Shown: positions 34,387-46,125, numbered from the stretch's first letter. The stretch is DNA of 64,000 nucleotides from Aspidiotus rigidus (GCA_035079385.1 JAVHKY010000003.1:13681501-13745500); one strand, 5' to 3'. The notes: generated by a model not told the origin, from the letters alone. Numbers and translations are program-made.

Positions 34387-36147
34387 TTATTTGCCGGGCG
34401 GACGGCAGATCAACGTATAATTCTTAAGATCGGTTACCGGCGACAGCTTGAATTTATCAATTAGAATGGATTCAGCCGTGTCAAGAGCACCTTCGACCCA
34501 ACCCTGGGTATTCGAGTACGCCGATCCTGCGACAAAAATGGGGACTCCAAATTTTTCACCTGGCCGTGTCATGTAGTACTGCGCGTCCCGGAGTTTGTAA
34601 TGCGCTTTCCACGTATGATATCCAGCGCCGTACGGAGGAAGATCCCAATTCATGAAAAAACCAGATTCCGCCTCTGGGGCATCCATTTTCGTGCTGTTGT
34701 AGTGCACCAAACTCAGCTGCTTCCGTAAGACATCCAACATGGTCTGCGGTACAGGAGTGCCATCAAATAGCGGTTTGAAATCTTCGGAAAAAGGTTTCGT
34801 AGCGTTTTCGGCAGGTGTCTGTTCTAACACTCTCCAGAATTTCGGGAATTGCGTATCGTCGTAACTCGCCAAAATACCATAATACGATTCCGAGTTTTGC
34901 GAATTATCGCCCATATAGTAAATTTGCCGGAGGGGAAGATCGGTTATCGTTGGACCAAAGTTCAAATTACCAGTTTTAGCCAACTCGAAATACTTTGTAA
35001 GGCTCGGCGGAAACGGAGCGTCTAACCACCACGGTTCCTTGTATAGAAGACCGATTTTGTACGCTGGCTGTTGAATAATAGATTCGATGTAGAATCTTCC
35101 CAATTCGTTCTTCAGGACTTTCCGTTCTGCATCGTTCCAATTTCCGACAACCTCACTTTCGTGTATCATATCAATTGAATGTTTCGGCACGCATAAGATT
35201 AACGTATCACTGATAACATAGGACTTAATTCCAGTTGACATGCCGGTAGCGTCGTACTTCTCGAACGTGCTGTGGAACTTCTTCGTATCATTGTTCCAAT
35301 AGAACTGAGTCAACCTCTGACTGAACAAAACTTGAACCTTCTGTTTCTTGACTTCGTCCAACAGTTTCTCGAATAAGGAAGAAAATCCCTTCTTGAGCGT
35401 CTTGAAATCAACTGGGTGATCGAATTCGCTGTTCCTGTGAATGGCCAAAGCTGCATTTTGGTTTATGACATTTGATGTATATCCTCCAGCATCTGCAACG
35501 TAGTGGAATGCTTCACTACCGAGTTGATCAAGCATCAGATTCCAATAACCAATATTTCCAACAATATCTCCCGGTTTGAAGATGGAACTGTTGAACGTCT
35601 TCGGTAGAACACCAGTATCGAAAAAGTCGCACCATTCAGCCGTCGTCGTTGGTGAGTTGTCACCCACTATGTGTTTTGCAACCATATTGAACAATGTGGA
35701 CGGAGGCATATTCCGGAATTTCGGTACATGGGTTCGATAGGGCACACCATCCTTCTCGATTGAAGAGTTGTAGACATGTATTCCTCGCAGGTAGTAAAGA
35801 CGATCATCGGTCATCGGAAAGTCTACAACGTCCTTCTGTAAATCTAGTTTAGTGAGGAGCTCTTGCACGATTGGTTGCTCGTCCATGAATCGCATTCCTC
35901 CGAGTTCCAAATGTTGCCCTTGTGGAAACGTTTTGGTAAAGATCCGACCACCTGCACGAACTGGAGACCATTCGTATACCGCCGTTGTTTCATTAGGTCG
36001 ACCATCCTGAGACGACAATCGCCACGCCGTATACAAGCCAGAGGGTCCGCCGCCGACAATCAAGTTATTAACGTGAGTGATCTCCGCCGCACAATATTCG
36101 ATCAAGAACGCGACGATCACACAATAACATAACATCGCAAGAGACAT
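34387..36147 (-). CDS. Secreted L-amino-acid oxidase-like flavoprotein, copy 1
   Basis: Predicted FAD-dependent amine oxidase of 586 residues in one exon. The family oxidatively deaminates amino acids to keto acids, releasing ammonia and hydrogen peroxide. Residues 1-21 (MSLAMLCYCVIVAFLIEYCA...) look like a signal peptide. GGGPSG at 32-37 is the dinucleotide-binding loop, followed by an acidic end (VYEW), RAGGR at 64-68 and ELGGMRF at 81-87, typical of aplysianin/achacin/escapin and bacterial LAAOs. QGWVEGAL at 548-555 is the C-terminal FAD contact. Several NxS/T sites are present. I chose the ATG at 36,147 because it is the first after the TATA/initiator; the frame is open further upstream but has no ATG and crosses the TATA box. 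It is the most divergent copy. The substrate is unknown. Confidence 0.9.
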   Translation of the reverse strand: MSLAMLCYCVIVAFLIEYCAAEITHVNNLIVGGGPSGLYTAWRLSSQDGRPNETTAVYEWSPVRAGGRIFTKTFPQGQHLELGGMRFMDEQPIVQELLTKLDLQKDVVDFPMTDDRLYYLRGIHVYNSSIEKDGVPYRTHVPKFRNMPPSTLFNMVAKHIVGDNSPTTTAEWCDFFDTGVLPKTFNSSIFKPGDIVGNIGYWNLMLDQLGSEAFHYVADAGGYTSNVINQNAALAIHRNSEFDHPVDFKTLKKGFSSLFEKLLDEVKKQKVQVLFSQRLTQFYWNNDTKKFHSTFEKYDATGMSTGIKSYVISDTLILCVPKHSIDMIHESEVVGNWNDAERKVLKNELGRFYIESIIQQPAYKIGLLYKEPWWLDAPFPPSLTKYFELAKTGNLNFGPTITDLPLRQIYYMGDNSQNSESYYGILASYDDTQFPKFWRVLEQTPAENATKPFSEDFKPLFDGTPVPQTMLDVLRKQLSLVHYNSTKMDAPEAESGFFMNWDLPPYGAGYHTWKAHYKLRDAQYYMTRPGEKFGVPIFVAGSAYSNTQGWVEGALDTAESILIDKFKLSPVTDLKNYTLICRPPGK

Positions 36148-36264
36148 CACAACTATATGAGAATATGATTCTCGTAACTGAAAACGGAAAAACGGAAGGA
36201 ATCCCCTTCTGAACCACGCACGTCGACTAGAACTTTTTCTAGTAGAAACAATTGCGTTAACTGT

Positions 36265-36296
36265 TGAATATACGAGCTTTTGCTCGCGCTTATATA
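36265..36296 (-). promoter_or_regulatory. Core promoter of oxidase gene 1 (TATA plus initiator)
   Basis: GGTATATAAGCGCG places TATATA at 36,296-36,291. An initiator-like TTCAAC has its A at 36,265, 31 bp downstream. A small CGAGC-AAAA-GCTCG inverted repeat lies between them. The arrangement is the same in all copies. Predicted 5' UTR is about 118 nt without upstream ATG. Confidence 0.75.
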
Positions 36297-36664
36297 CCCT
36301 AAGAATCGTGCAAATCCCCGCCAAATTTCATTAAACTCGTAAACAGAAATCATACGATGATGAAATTACCCTATCAGAAGAAAAAGATAAAGGTCAGTAG
36401 GTCACTTGCGTATGATATTTTGTGTATTACATACGATGCGGGTTTACAATGAATATGATAAAAGACTCCCCTCGTCCATCTTCCGAACGCTTGCGTCAAT
36501 CTTGATTTCCACAGGTGGAGACCGATTAAAAGAGAAAATTCAAGGTAAATAAATAAAACAGAAAGAAATACGATTCGTTTTGAAATCATTGGTTCACATC
36601 AAATGCTTATGATGAAAGTTTTTCCTTTCCCCCCTTCAAAACATCTCCGTTAGTCATAACTGCT

Positions 36665-36672
36665 CCACGTGG
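36665..36672. promoter_or_regulatory. CCACGTGG E-box upstream of oxidase gene 1
   Basis: A palindromic CACGTG core about 370 bp upstream of the TATA box. The same CTCCACGTGGAGCCCGATTG stretch is found near 44,421, 55,793 and 58,708 (reverse), but only about 150 bp from the TATA box in those copies. bHLH-type binding is an inference. Confidence 0.4.
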
Positions 36673-37755
36673 AGCCCGATTGAAGAAAAAATTTCAAAGA
36701 AATTATGCAATGTCGAAAGAAATGATTTACGATTGAAATACAAAGAATGTGAGAAGATGTATCGCGGAAAAACTGTCCTTGGTGTAAATGAGTGCAACAC
36801 TTACAAAAAATGTGGCTCAGACCCTCTCTGCTACAATAAAATGAGGAAATGTACGCCTTTCTTAAGATTTCACGACTCCTCATACCAGTGTCAACTAGAC
36901 ACGTTCAGTGAGCCGAATATTGTAAGCTTTTTCTCGCGAGAATAAAAATACAGGAAATTGGGGAGTAGGTTTTAGGGGGCCAATACTATGAGCTTAAACA
37001 AGTTGCTCTAATTCATTACTCGATTTGAAACAATTTTGAAACTGAATTTCAATCTTCGAGTGAGAATAGGCAATGATTAATTTTTTGTTTGATGTTTTCT
37101 ACGTCAACGTCGAAACTTTTCGTTCTCGAATACATAAGAGTGCGGAACTCAACGCTACAAATCAGCAAGTATAAATTTCTTAATTTAAACAAAAACGAAT
37201 GATGTGAATTACGCTCTAAACGAGTGAAGCAATCCAGAAGCATTTCGAACACGAATATACGTTACATAATGAATTACTTGTGCAAAAATGATATCGACGT
37301 ATGAAAAAGTAGACATCTCAAAGCTTAATCAAATTACGCTCACGAATTCACATTTGTTTGCGGACTCATAAAGAACGTAGGAGTCAGGACTAATTCAACG
37401 TCGCATTTGCCTTACACACCAACATGAAAATTGACTCGAAAATTGGAAAGGAAAAGAAATATGCAGACAAAGAGAGAGATATACAAAAAGAGAAGCTTTT
37501 AATGAGTACGTTTTATTTAAGATTGGAAAACTGTCCAGAGTAGTCTCATTATTTTACCAGGATTAATAAGTTTGAGATCTTTGATTCCTGAAACTCGCAA
37601 GTTCACAGTTTTTGCCTAGTGTATCTTCTGATCATGCGGGAAGCGAAGAGGTCGGCTACATCTGCAGTCCAGACAAAATAAATAACCAAAAAAACTTCAA
37701 AAAACCTATTCAGGTATAAAAGTAGGAATAAGTTTCATCCGGGGTGTAGTTAGAC

Positions 37756-38754
37756 TAAAATCTTAAAGGTGTTCTTTGACAAGTTGTATATTAGATATAA
37801 TGTCATACAAAACTTTACAAAACCGCACAAGCCGTGGTACCCGAAAAGGTCCCTACTTTCCCTCACTTGCAAGTGCGAGTACCTATGGGACGAAAGAGCT
37901 GTGGCACAGTAATGGAGAAAGTAGGTCACACAACGGCCTTGTGGTTCAGGAAAAGAAGACCCAAGGGCTACGGTGCGGAACCTGCCTTGAAGAGACGAGC
38001 TGTCCCTCCAATGGCTAAGGGAGTAGACCCTGACAGAAAATCCGTTGGCCAAACAGCGAAGATGGCAAACCCATCATTTGGATATATCCCCCCGTGGCTG
38101 GTAACTAATTGGTATAATTCACATTACTCGAAATTATCGGCGTAGGAGAGGCTCGGAAGGAGATGAAAAAGAAACCCAGGCGGAGGTGAACCCATGATTA
38201 AAAATGAAACACTGGATAACGGCAAAAAATGAAGATTGAAACAGGGAATGTGGGAGGGTTGACGGCTAAGGAATCCAAATTGGATAAAATTTTGAATGCA
38301 TGAGAAATTAAGATAGCAGTAATCGGCGAAACCAAGAAGAAGGGACCCGGTACAGATTCAATGAAAACCTACATCACTGTTTACAGTGGAGTACCAAAAA
38401 CACAGAGAATCGCTGCCGGTGTAACGATACGCTTGAAGGACAAATCGTCCAATATAACATCCGGCATGAACGAATTGTATGGAGCAGACTTGAAGTAGGA
38501 AGCCGGTATACCACTGTAATATGAGTATATGCCTCAGATGAAGGAAGAGAAGAACTCAGTAACGAATTTTACGAACAGCTGCAGCGAACGATCCGAAAAG
38601 TCGGCACAGAAGATAGCCTATTAATAATTGGCGATTTTAACGCGGAAGTAGGGAGGACCCAAACAGGCAATACAGTCGGCACATTTGGGCGAGGACACGT
38701 CTTCAAATGGTAGAGGATTTATGGACTGATGTGTATTCAATAACCTGCGAATAA
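37756..38754 (+). mobile_element. 5' fragment of an RTE-like LINE (leader plus endonuclease)
   Basis: Absent from the homologous place in U2, so it is an insertion or a retained U1-specific segment. A leader frame (37,834-38,145, ending PPWLVTNWYNSHYSKLSA) precedes an endonuclease relic. This reads ETGNVGGLTAKESKLDKILN, IKIAVIGETKKKGPGTDS, then in other frames VYASDEGREELSNEFYEQLQ and LLIIGDFNAEVGRTQTG up to about 38,740. Stops and shifts break it. The reverse transcriptase is missing. It is a different family from the copies in the neuroligin intron. Confidence 0.75.
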
Positions 38755-39672
38755 TGAATACTGTGCTACTTTTGTGCCGTCGAAACGGTTGGTCTTCTTC
38801 CCCTCCAACCGTAGGGGATATGGATATATACCCTCCTCAAATTCCGATTTTTGACCTTGAAACGGGTTAAATCTTGTGCTGAATTTTGCCTTCCACTTTT
38901 TCGTTCCTTTTAATCTCCTTTCCTTTGAATTGCTAGGGTGGGTTGTGGACATGCAAGAGCAAATTTTGGAAATGAGTACACTTTAATTCCAGATCAATAT
39001 GGGTGGAATCGTTTGTGCTACGTTTGTGCTGGATTGTGCCGTTGAGTTTTACGTTTGTACTGGTATTTTTCTCCTCCAACCTTTGAGGGACGCTGTAGAT
39101 ATATGAAGTGCCCTTTCATTCAATTTCTGAGGTGAAGACGTGCTGAATATTGGGTGCTACATTTTCTCTGATCATGTTTTTGATTTTTTCTATTATGGAC
39201 GACTATCCACCTTACAATACTCGAGGACCGGAAAAGTGCAGGACCCAGTATGGACGATTCGTGCATTATTAGGATAGCATATCATTTGAGCTATATTTCT
39301 TCTGGTACTTCAGCCCTGCAATCGTTATGTTCTGTTGTAAGTTCGAGAGGTGGATACAGCATTGCCCCCGATTTGTTTCAAACAGGGCAAATTTGCAACC
39401 ATTCTCGTTATACTAGGCGAGGAAAGAATTTTCCGACTTGTAAACTAGATTTAAATTATTTTGCCCTGAATGAAGACAATTATCCTCGGTCCCTCTCTTA
39501 TCTGAACCAGGGGCGAAGCTGATTTCTCTCCGTAATGTAAATACGAATGTGAGAGATGGTCTTCTCAGTAAATTTGTACACCGGAAAAATACTTCAAAGA
39601 GTGGACAAATGAACCACAGAAATAATAAGAGGAGTCGCGAGTGCTTTTGGTTTAAAAACCGTCATCCAGCGA
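38755..39672. other. Unassigned segment between LINE fragment and R repeat
   Basis: 38,990-39,215 is homologous to 46,308-46,490 in U2 (GTTTGTGCTACGTTTGTGC, GTGCCGTTGAGTTT, GAAGACGTGCTGAAT). In U2 the homology is interrupted by the Tigger remnant and resumes at 48,150 (CCACCTTACAATACT). An open frame at 39,250-39,522 is unrecognised. No gene called. Confidence 0.5.
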
Positions 39673-40620
39673 AGAAAGAAAGACTAACGGGTTCTTTAAC
39701 GGAGTTAAACCAGCGGTGGTAGGGAACCTATTTTATAGGGACTTGGGAGGTGAAAAGTAGAAAGCTATACATGATACGACCTCCAAGTTATTATACATAA
39801 TAGGGATAAGGAAGGAACTTAGAAATAGCATTGCATATCTAGTTACTTGAAGGGACTATTTTTCAGGCTATGTATAATGTATATAGACCACCGAGATAAA
39901 TAAAAGGAGGGAAACCGAGCTTCTTCAGCCAGACGGACGGCGGACATTTTTTCCGAAAAACTTTTCTATAAAACAGATTTGCTGCTAAAACGACTGCTGT
40001 CCACCCTTCGGAGTATGTTGCCGGTATGTGGAGTCGTCACTTGAAGAATCGTATCAATTCGATTAAATTAATTGTACACTTTTGCCGGTAACAACGAGAA
40101 ATTTTGGGCATTCACCCGCTTTGATCATAACCTGGGTATGAGTCGATCTGTCACCGCGTGCACGTAATGGAAGACCAACTTCTCCATATAATTCCATTCT
40201 TCGCCTAAAACAATGCGAATTTCTGGAGATTTGCCCGCTTTGACCACACATGGTACCTCAGCCAAAGCCTCGCTATGAACTTACAACAAAAGATAAAGAT
40301 TGCGGAGCCAGCGTACCGGAACAAACATAGCACAAAAGATTTCATCTATGTTAACCAAGCGGGTCCTGTATGTTTCCAGTACCCAAAGTATTAAAAGGTG
40401 AGGGATCCTTCACAGTAGATTTAAACTCAACAGCATACTTATTTTAGAGAAAACGTAGCATCCAAAATTCATCCCGTCTTCACGTCAGAAATTAAATGAG
40501 AGAGCATCTCACATGTTTACAGCTTTCCCTAACGGGTATAAACGTGAAATTCAACGAAACAATCCAACGTACAAACGATGAAAGACCGGCTCCGGGCCAA
40601 AAATCGGAATGGTACGTTAT
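39673..40620. repeat. R repeat, copy 1
   Basis: A ~0.95-kb repeat shared with 49,145-49,940 and 56,829-57,840. It starts with GAAAGACTAACGGGTTCTTT and an AGGGAACCTATTTTATAGGG motif, then ATGTATATAGACCACCGAG, a GACGGACGGCGGACATTTTT patch, and a segment that can be read on the minus strand (RRRMELYGEVGLPLRARGDR, TQVMIKAGECPKFLVV). The reading is conserved between copies in patches but has stops. It may be an old transposon coding region; family not recognised. Confidence 0.7.
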
Positions 40621-40974
40621 GGCTCGGAAGTCGAAATTTTTTCAAGTCCAACTCCTTCACTAAGGTAGGTCAGTTTTTTCCGAAAGGCGTACGGTATGAC
40701 GCCAAAATTTTCAAAAAGACCCCCCCTCCTCCATGAAACAGATTCTCTGTTAAAATTTTGAGTTCTGAACTTTGTATAACTTCCTACTTTATGGAGGAGC
40801 CCTCAATAAGTCCACAAGGTAGTCCAATATTTTGACTGCATGAAGATACCTTAAGATATGTGTAGCCTTCAATTACATTAGGGACCAGAATCAAGTCATC
40901 TAAATTACGTGGGCACATGGATTTATTTCTTCTTGTCCATCAAAGAATTTTGAATTTTTTTCAGTTGAACATGA
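40621..40974. other. Spacer between R1 and U2, no gene seen
   Basis: AT-rich sequence without recognisable features. Confidence 0.6.
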
Positions 40975-42167
40975 AAATGGGACAGCACTTATGCAGCGAT
41001 CTTAAAAATTTCGGGAGATAGTGACTCCACCCCATTCTTTCCATTTAGTTACTCTTTGTTTTTCAACGATATTGTTAGATCGCTGGTAGTTATTATCCAT
41101 TTGCAGAAAACGTAGTCTTTTGGAATACTTCAAATGATGGTATACAGGTCTCGAAGATCTTTAACGTCAATCTGCTTAAAGATGTCCACAACCCCCTTTT
41201 TTGTTTGTCACTTCTATACTTTATGAAATTGCACGAAAAAAATTTCAGGTTCCAGATAGTATTAAGGGGAAATATTTCTCCAATATTTTTTGGTGAGGGA
41301 TTCGGACTTCCGAATCTTTTCCTGTGAATGGCAAAGAATTCATACGAAAACGGTGGCCGGCACTGGGTATCCTTTCTTAATCCGCAACTTTAAAATTTTA
41401 TCTTTACATCCACAATGCATTTACCTTCAAAAACATACATGAAATCTTTATGACAGAACCTATAACCACGTTTGATGAGCAATTTCAAATATATACAGAC
41501 AAAATTGGAGCTTTTTACATCGGTACAGGGAAGAGACAGAGCTTTTCATGGAGGATTAATGCTATTTGTATTTTCACTTGAAAATTTCGACCATAAAATA
41601 TTAGTGATCGCACTACCTAGAATTAGTTAGTTATATTTGTAATTGCCGGGTATTGACAATTCAGGCATGAGTACAAACTGTTCGAACTTTCGATATTGAT
41701 AAACTACCGGTCTATCTCGAATTGTCGTTCGAAAAAAATACGTAGTTAAATTTTCACAAATTAAGACCATTGTTCGAAATTTTTTTAAATATTATAAAAA
41801 AACGATGGCGAGTAAACTAATAGATCAGTGGAATATTGTAACGAAATACGTTTTAAATTTCAATTTTGGGCGAGCAGAAAACCTATTTTATGTGAGATTT
41901 CTCAGTTTCGATAATCGATTTCGTTGATGCATTTCGATTTTAAGACGTAAGCGATTAAGATTCGTCATAGAGGGACGTCGGAATTCTTCTAAAGCTTAGT
42001 ATACCTGCTCGTATTGGATCTGTTCTATCATAAGCTCAAAGTAAATACTCATTGAAATGAATTAGGTAGTTTTTCTGAAACTACAATATTACCTTCGTTT
42101 CCTCTTGGAGTCTCTTCCACACGATTAAACATTAGAAATGATACAACAAAAATAATTTGCACACATT

Positions 42168-42173
42168 TTTATT
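42168..42173 (-). terminator. Poly(A) signal of oxidase gene 2
   Basis: AATAAA on the minus strand about 185 bp after the stop codon, conserved in position among copies. Confidence 0.7.
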
Positions 42174-42356
42174 GATGAGCGTACAAACCAGTATACGAAA
42201 TTCTGAATCAAAAATATCTAAAACTATAATTAAAGTTTATTCTACAGCTCAAGTCAATTCAATAAAATATGAATGATACGAGTAATATCTCTAGATACAT
42301 TTACGACAATAAAAGAATAATTTTTCGAAAGGTACGAAGTGAGACATTGCTTTTAC

Positions 42357-44135
42357 TTATTTGCCGGGCGGGCGGCAGATTAATGTATAGTTTGTGAAAT
42401 CTGTAATCGCTGGCAATTCGAACTTATCGATCAGAATCGATTCAGCTGTGTCAAGAGCACCTTCAACCCATCCTTGTATATTGGAATATGCTGATCCAGC
42501 GACATAAATCGGCACTCCAAATTCCTCGCCTGGCCGTGTCATGTAGTATTGGGCGTCTCGGATCTTGTAATGAGATTTCCAAGTATGATATCCAGCGCCA
42601 TACGGATTGAGTTCCCAATTCATGAAGAAACCAGATTCAGCCTCCGGGGCAAGCATTTTGGTGCTGTTAAAATGCACCAAACTCAGTTGCTGCCGTACTA
42701 CGTCCAACATGGTCTGCGGTACAGGGATTCCATCAAGTAATGGTTTGAAATCTTCGGAGGTAGGTTTCGTCGCATTTTCAACTGGTGTCTGTTCCAACAC
42801 TCTCCAGAACCTCGGGAATTGCGTATCGTCGTAACTCGCCAAAATACCATAATATGATTCCGAACCCAGCGAATTATCGCCCATGTAGTAAATTTGCCGT
42901 AGAGGAAGATCGGTTATTGTAGGGCCGTAGTTGAAACAACCAGTTTTAGCCGACACGAAATTTCTTATTTTGAGGTTCGGCGGAAACGGAACGTTCAACC
43001 ACCACTGTTTCTTGTATAGAAGACCGATTTTGTAAGCTGGCTGTTGAATAACAGATTCAATATAGAATCTTCCCTTTTTATTCTTCAGAACTCTTCGTTC
43101 ACCAGTCCAGTTTCCAACAACTTCACCTTCATAAATCAAATCGATCGAATGTTTAGGCATGCATAACAACAACGTATCACTGATGACATAGGACTTGAAT
43201 CCAGTCGACATCCCGTTAGCGTCATATTTCTCGAAAGTGCTGTGAAACTTCTTCGTATCATTGTTCCAATAGAATGCAGTCAATCTTTGACCGTACCAGA
43301 CTGGAACCTTTTGTTTCTTGATTTCTTCCAACAGTCTCTCGAATAAGGAAGAGTACCCATTATTGAGAGTCTTGAAATCAACTGGGTTGGTTAAGTCATC
43401 GTTATTGTGAATTCCTGCAGCCGCATTTTGATTAATTACGTTCGATGTGTAACCTCCAGCATCTCCAAGGTAATGAAATGCTTCACTACCGACTTGATCG
43501 AGCAACAGATTCCAGTAACCAATGTTTCCAACGACATCTCCCGGTTTGAAGATAGAACTGTTGAAATTTTTCGGCAGGACACCAGTGTCGAAAAAGTCGC
43601 ACCACTCATCGGTCGTAGTGGGTAACTTTTTGTCCAGAACTCTTTCTTGGATCATGTTGAACAGTGCGGATGGCGTCATTTTACGATACTGCGGCACATG
43701 GGTATCGTACGGTACACCATAATCCTCGATTGAAGAGTTGTAGAAGTGTTTTCCTCGCAGGTAGTAGAGACGATCATTTGTCATTGGAAAATCCGTGACG
43801 TTCTTCTGTAAATCGAGCCTAGTCAGGAGCTGCTGCACAATGATATGCTCTTTGGTAAATCGCATTCCACCGAGTTCCAAATGCTGCCCTTGCGGAAACG
43901 TTTTGGTGAAGATCCGTCCTCCAATACGAACTGGAGACCATTCGTATAACGCCGTCGTTTCATTAGGTCGACCATCCGGAGACGACAATCGCCATGCAGT
44001 ATACAACCCAGAGGGTCCGCCGCCAACTACCAGGTTATTAACGTAAGTGATCTCCTCCTCCGCCGCCGCATAATGAATCAAGAACGCAACGATCACAAAA
44101 TAACATGACATTGCACGAATATCACGAGTCGACAT
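42357..44135 (-). CDS. Secreted L-amino-acid oxidase-like flavoprotein, copy 2
   Basis: 592-residue single-exon paralogue. MSTRDIRAM precedes the hydrophobic signal segment CYFVIVAFLIHYAAA, then EEEITYVNNLVVGGGPSG. GGGPSG is at 38-43, RIGGR at 70-74 and ELGGMRF at 87-93, with QGWVEGAL near the C-terminus and the common end TLICRPPGK. Very close to copies 3 and 4, clearly apart from copy 1. The start is the first ATG after the predicted transcription start; a second in-frame ATG eight codons later abuts the hydrophobic core. All FAD motifs are intact, so it is probably functional. Likely extracellular and hydrogen-peroxide-producing, by family knowledge; no partner genes are visible. Confidence 0.92.
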   Translation of the reverse strand: MSTRDIRAMSCYFVIVAFLIHYAAAEEEITYVNNLVVGGGPSGLYTAWRLSSPDGRPNETTALYEWSPVRIGGRIFTKTFPQGQHLELGGMRFTKEHIIVQQLLTRLDLQKNVTDFPMTNDRLYYLRGKHFYNSSIEDYGVPYDTHVPQYRKMTPSALFNMIQERVLDKKLPTTTDEWCDFFDTGVLPKNFNSSIFKPGDVVGNIGYWNLLLDQVGSEAFHYLGDAGGYTSNVINQNAAAGIHNNDDLTNPVDFKTLNNGYSSLFERLLEEIKKQKVPVWYGQRLTAFYWNNDTKKFHSTFEKYDANGMSTGFKSYVISDTLLLCMPKHSIDLIYEGEVVGNWTGERRVLKNKKGRFYIESVIQQPAYKIGLLYKKQWWLNVPFPPNLKIRNFVSAKTGCFNYGPTITDLPLRQIYYMGDNSLGSESYYGILASYDDTQFPRFWRVLEQTPVENATKPTSEDFKPLLDGIPVPQTMLDVVRQQLSLVHFNSTKMLAPEAESGFFMNWELNPYGAGYHTWKSHYKIRDAQYYMTRPGEEFGVPIYVAGSAYSNIQGWVEGALDTAESILIDKFELPAITDFTNYTLICRPPGK

Positions 44136-44249
44136 CACGACTATAGGAGAATATGATTTTCGCAACAGAAAGACAGAAAGGAAACCCCTTCTGAAGCACG
44201 CACGTTTTTGACTAGAACTTCTTCTAGAAGAAACAATTGCGTTAACTGT

Positions 44250-44281
44250 TGGATATACGAGCTTTTGCTCGCGCTTATATA
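44250..44281 (-). promoter_or_regulatory. Core promoter of oxidase gene 2
   Basis: TATATA at 44,281-44,276 with CCAACAG initiator-like sequence about 31 bp downstream. The CCACGTGG box near 44,420 lies about 140 bp upstream. Confidence 0.75.
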
Positions 44282-46125
44282 CCCTAAGAATCGTGCAAAT
44301 CCCCGCCAAATTCATTAAACGCGTGAACAGAAATCATACGATGATGAAATTATCCAATCAAAAGAAAGAGATAAAGGTCAGCTCACTTACCTCCTTCCCA
44401 ACGTTTCCGTTGATCATGAATGCTCCACGTGGAGCCCGATTGAAGGAAAAACTTCAAAGAAATTATGCAAAGTCAAAAGAAATGATTTACGATTAAAATA
44501 CGAAGAACGTGAGAAGTTGATTCGCGGAAAAACTGTCATTTTTGTAGATGTGTGCAGCACTTACACATGGCCCAGACTCTCTCCAACTCAATAAAATGAG
44601 GAAAAGTAGGCCTTTTCGTATGATTTTACGACTCTTCATACCCGTCACGAATAGACACTTAGTGAGCAGAGTATTGTAAGCTTTTTCTAGCGAAAATAAA
44701 AATTCAGAAGATTAGGAAGTAGGTTTTAGGGGGCCAACACGATGAGCTTTAACAAATTGCTCTAATCCACTACTCAATATGAAATAATTATGAAACCGAA
44801 TTTCGATCTTCCAGTGAGAATAGGCTACGATTGATTCCTTTTTTAATGTTTTTTATACGTCAACGCCTAAACTCACTTCCAGTTCTGATCTTGAATGTGT
44901 CTTAACCACACGCGAGTTCCGTGCTTTATCAAACCTTTCATGTAATTTCTTGCTGAATAGATAAATCCAAATACTGTGATACTTTTGTTCAACACAACTG
45001 ATATTGCATACACGCCGGTCAAGTAACGAGGCTCGCCTCGCTGCTCTGCTTAACACCATGACAAGTACGTACGCGAATATTACCAAATCTAAACTCTCTT
45101 TTCCATCCAAAAAACAAGCTATTTTATTGCCTTCTCACGAAGATACTCAACTAATCGATAAACTTTTCGTTCTCTAATACATAAGAGTGCGTAACTCAAG
45201 CCTGCAAATCGACACGCATAAATTTCCCAATGAAGGAAAAAAAAAACGAATGATGTGGATTACGCTCTAAACGTGTGAATTACCTAATTGGAAAGCATTT
45301 TGAACACGCGTATGCGTTAGATAATGAATTATTTGTACAAGATGATATCGACGTATGAAAAAGTACACCTCTCAAAGCTTACGAATTCACATTTTGTTGG
45401 CGACCTCGTAAAGGACATAGGGGGCAAGGGTCTATATTACCACGTGACGTTGATATAAATTGCTTGAAAACCAACAGACTTCTATCGAACATCAATGATT
45501 TCCGAAAATTCTGAAGAATATTAATTTAATATCGCATTTGCCTTACATACCACCGCATGAAAATTGACTCGAAAATTGGAAAGGAAAAGAAATGGGAAAG
45601 AAATATACAGATAATGACAGAGATATACAAAAAGAGAAGCTTTTAATGAGTACGTTTTATTGAAGATTGGAAAACTGTCGTAGTTTAGTGTCATCATTTT
45701 ACTAGAATTAATTAGTTTGAGATCTTTGATTCCTGAAACTCGCCAAGTTCGCAGTTTCTGCCTAATGAACGAAAGAAAATAGAATTTGGTTTGAAAGGAG
45801 AGAAAATATTTAATTCAAACACAATATAAATTGGACATTAACGTCGATAGTACGTTCGTCCTTATTAATATTCGTTGGGTGCTTTACTACTCGCTATGGC
45901 ATATAAAACCATTACGCTACACATTCTCCACGAGTAGTAAAGCAGCACGAAATGTACATCGCGTCGCGACAGTATCTTCTGTTCATGGGGGAAGTGAAGA
46001 GGTCGGCTACATTTGCAGTCCAGAATAAATAAATAATTGAAAAAGGCTTCAAAAAACCTTTTCAGATATAAAAGTAGGAATAAGTTTCATCCGGGGTACA
46101 GTTAGACTGAAATCTTGAAGGTGTT

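Larger units (their letters stand above)
33780..37755 (-). repeat. Oxidase duplication unit U1
   Basis: The gene and its flanks are homologous to U2 (40,975-46,125), U3 (52,020-56,820) and inverted U4 (58,201-63,060). Shared upstream landmarks are the CCACGTGG box, a CAAAGAAATTATGCAA-like stretch, AACATAATGAATTA-like words near 37,260 and the GAGAAGCTTTTAATGAGTAC segment near 37,490. Shared downstream landmarks are the AATTTGCACAAATTTTTATT stretch and an ACCTATTTTATG word near 33,855. U1 is the most diverged unit. Confidence 0.85.
40975..46125 (-). repeat. Oxidase duplication unit U2
   Basis: The left flank (ATTTCGGGAGATAGTGACTC; GATTCGGACTTCCGAATC near 41,301) matches U3 near 52,065-52,377 and inverted U4 near 62,720-63,020. 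U2 contains about 200 bp (41,330-41,590) deleted in U3 and partly replaced in U4 by an oxidase fragment. It lacks the ~600-bp segment present at 52,630-53,240 and 61,270-61,940. The right flank ends at the point matching 37,755 in U1. Confidence 0.85.

Noticed and set aside
36148..36324. N-terminal extension of oxidase 1 (and the similar one in copy 2, 44,136-44,315)
   Set aside because: The open frame has no ATG, crosses the TATA box and initiator, and is broken in copies 3 and 4. It is the untranslated leader and promoter.
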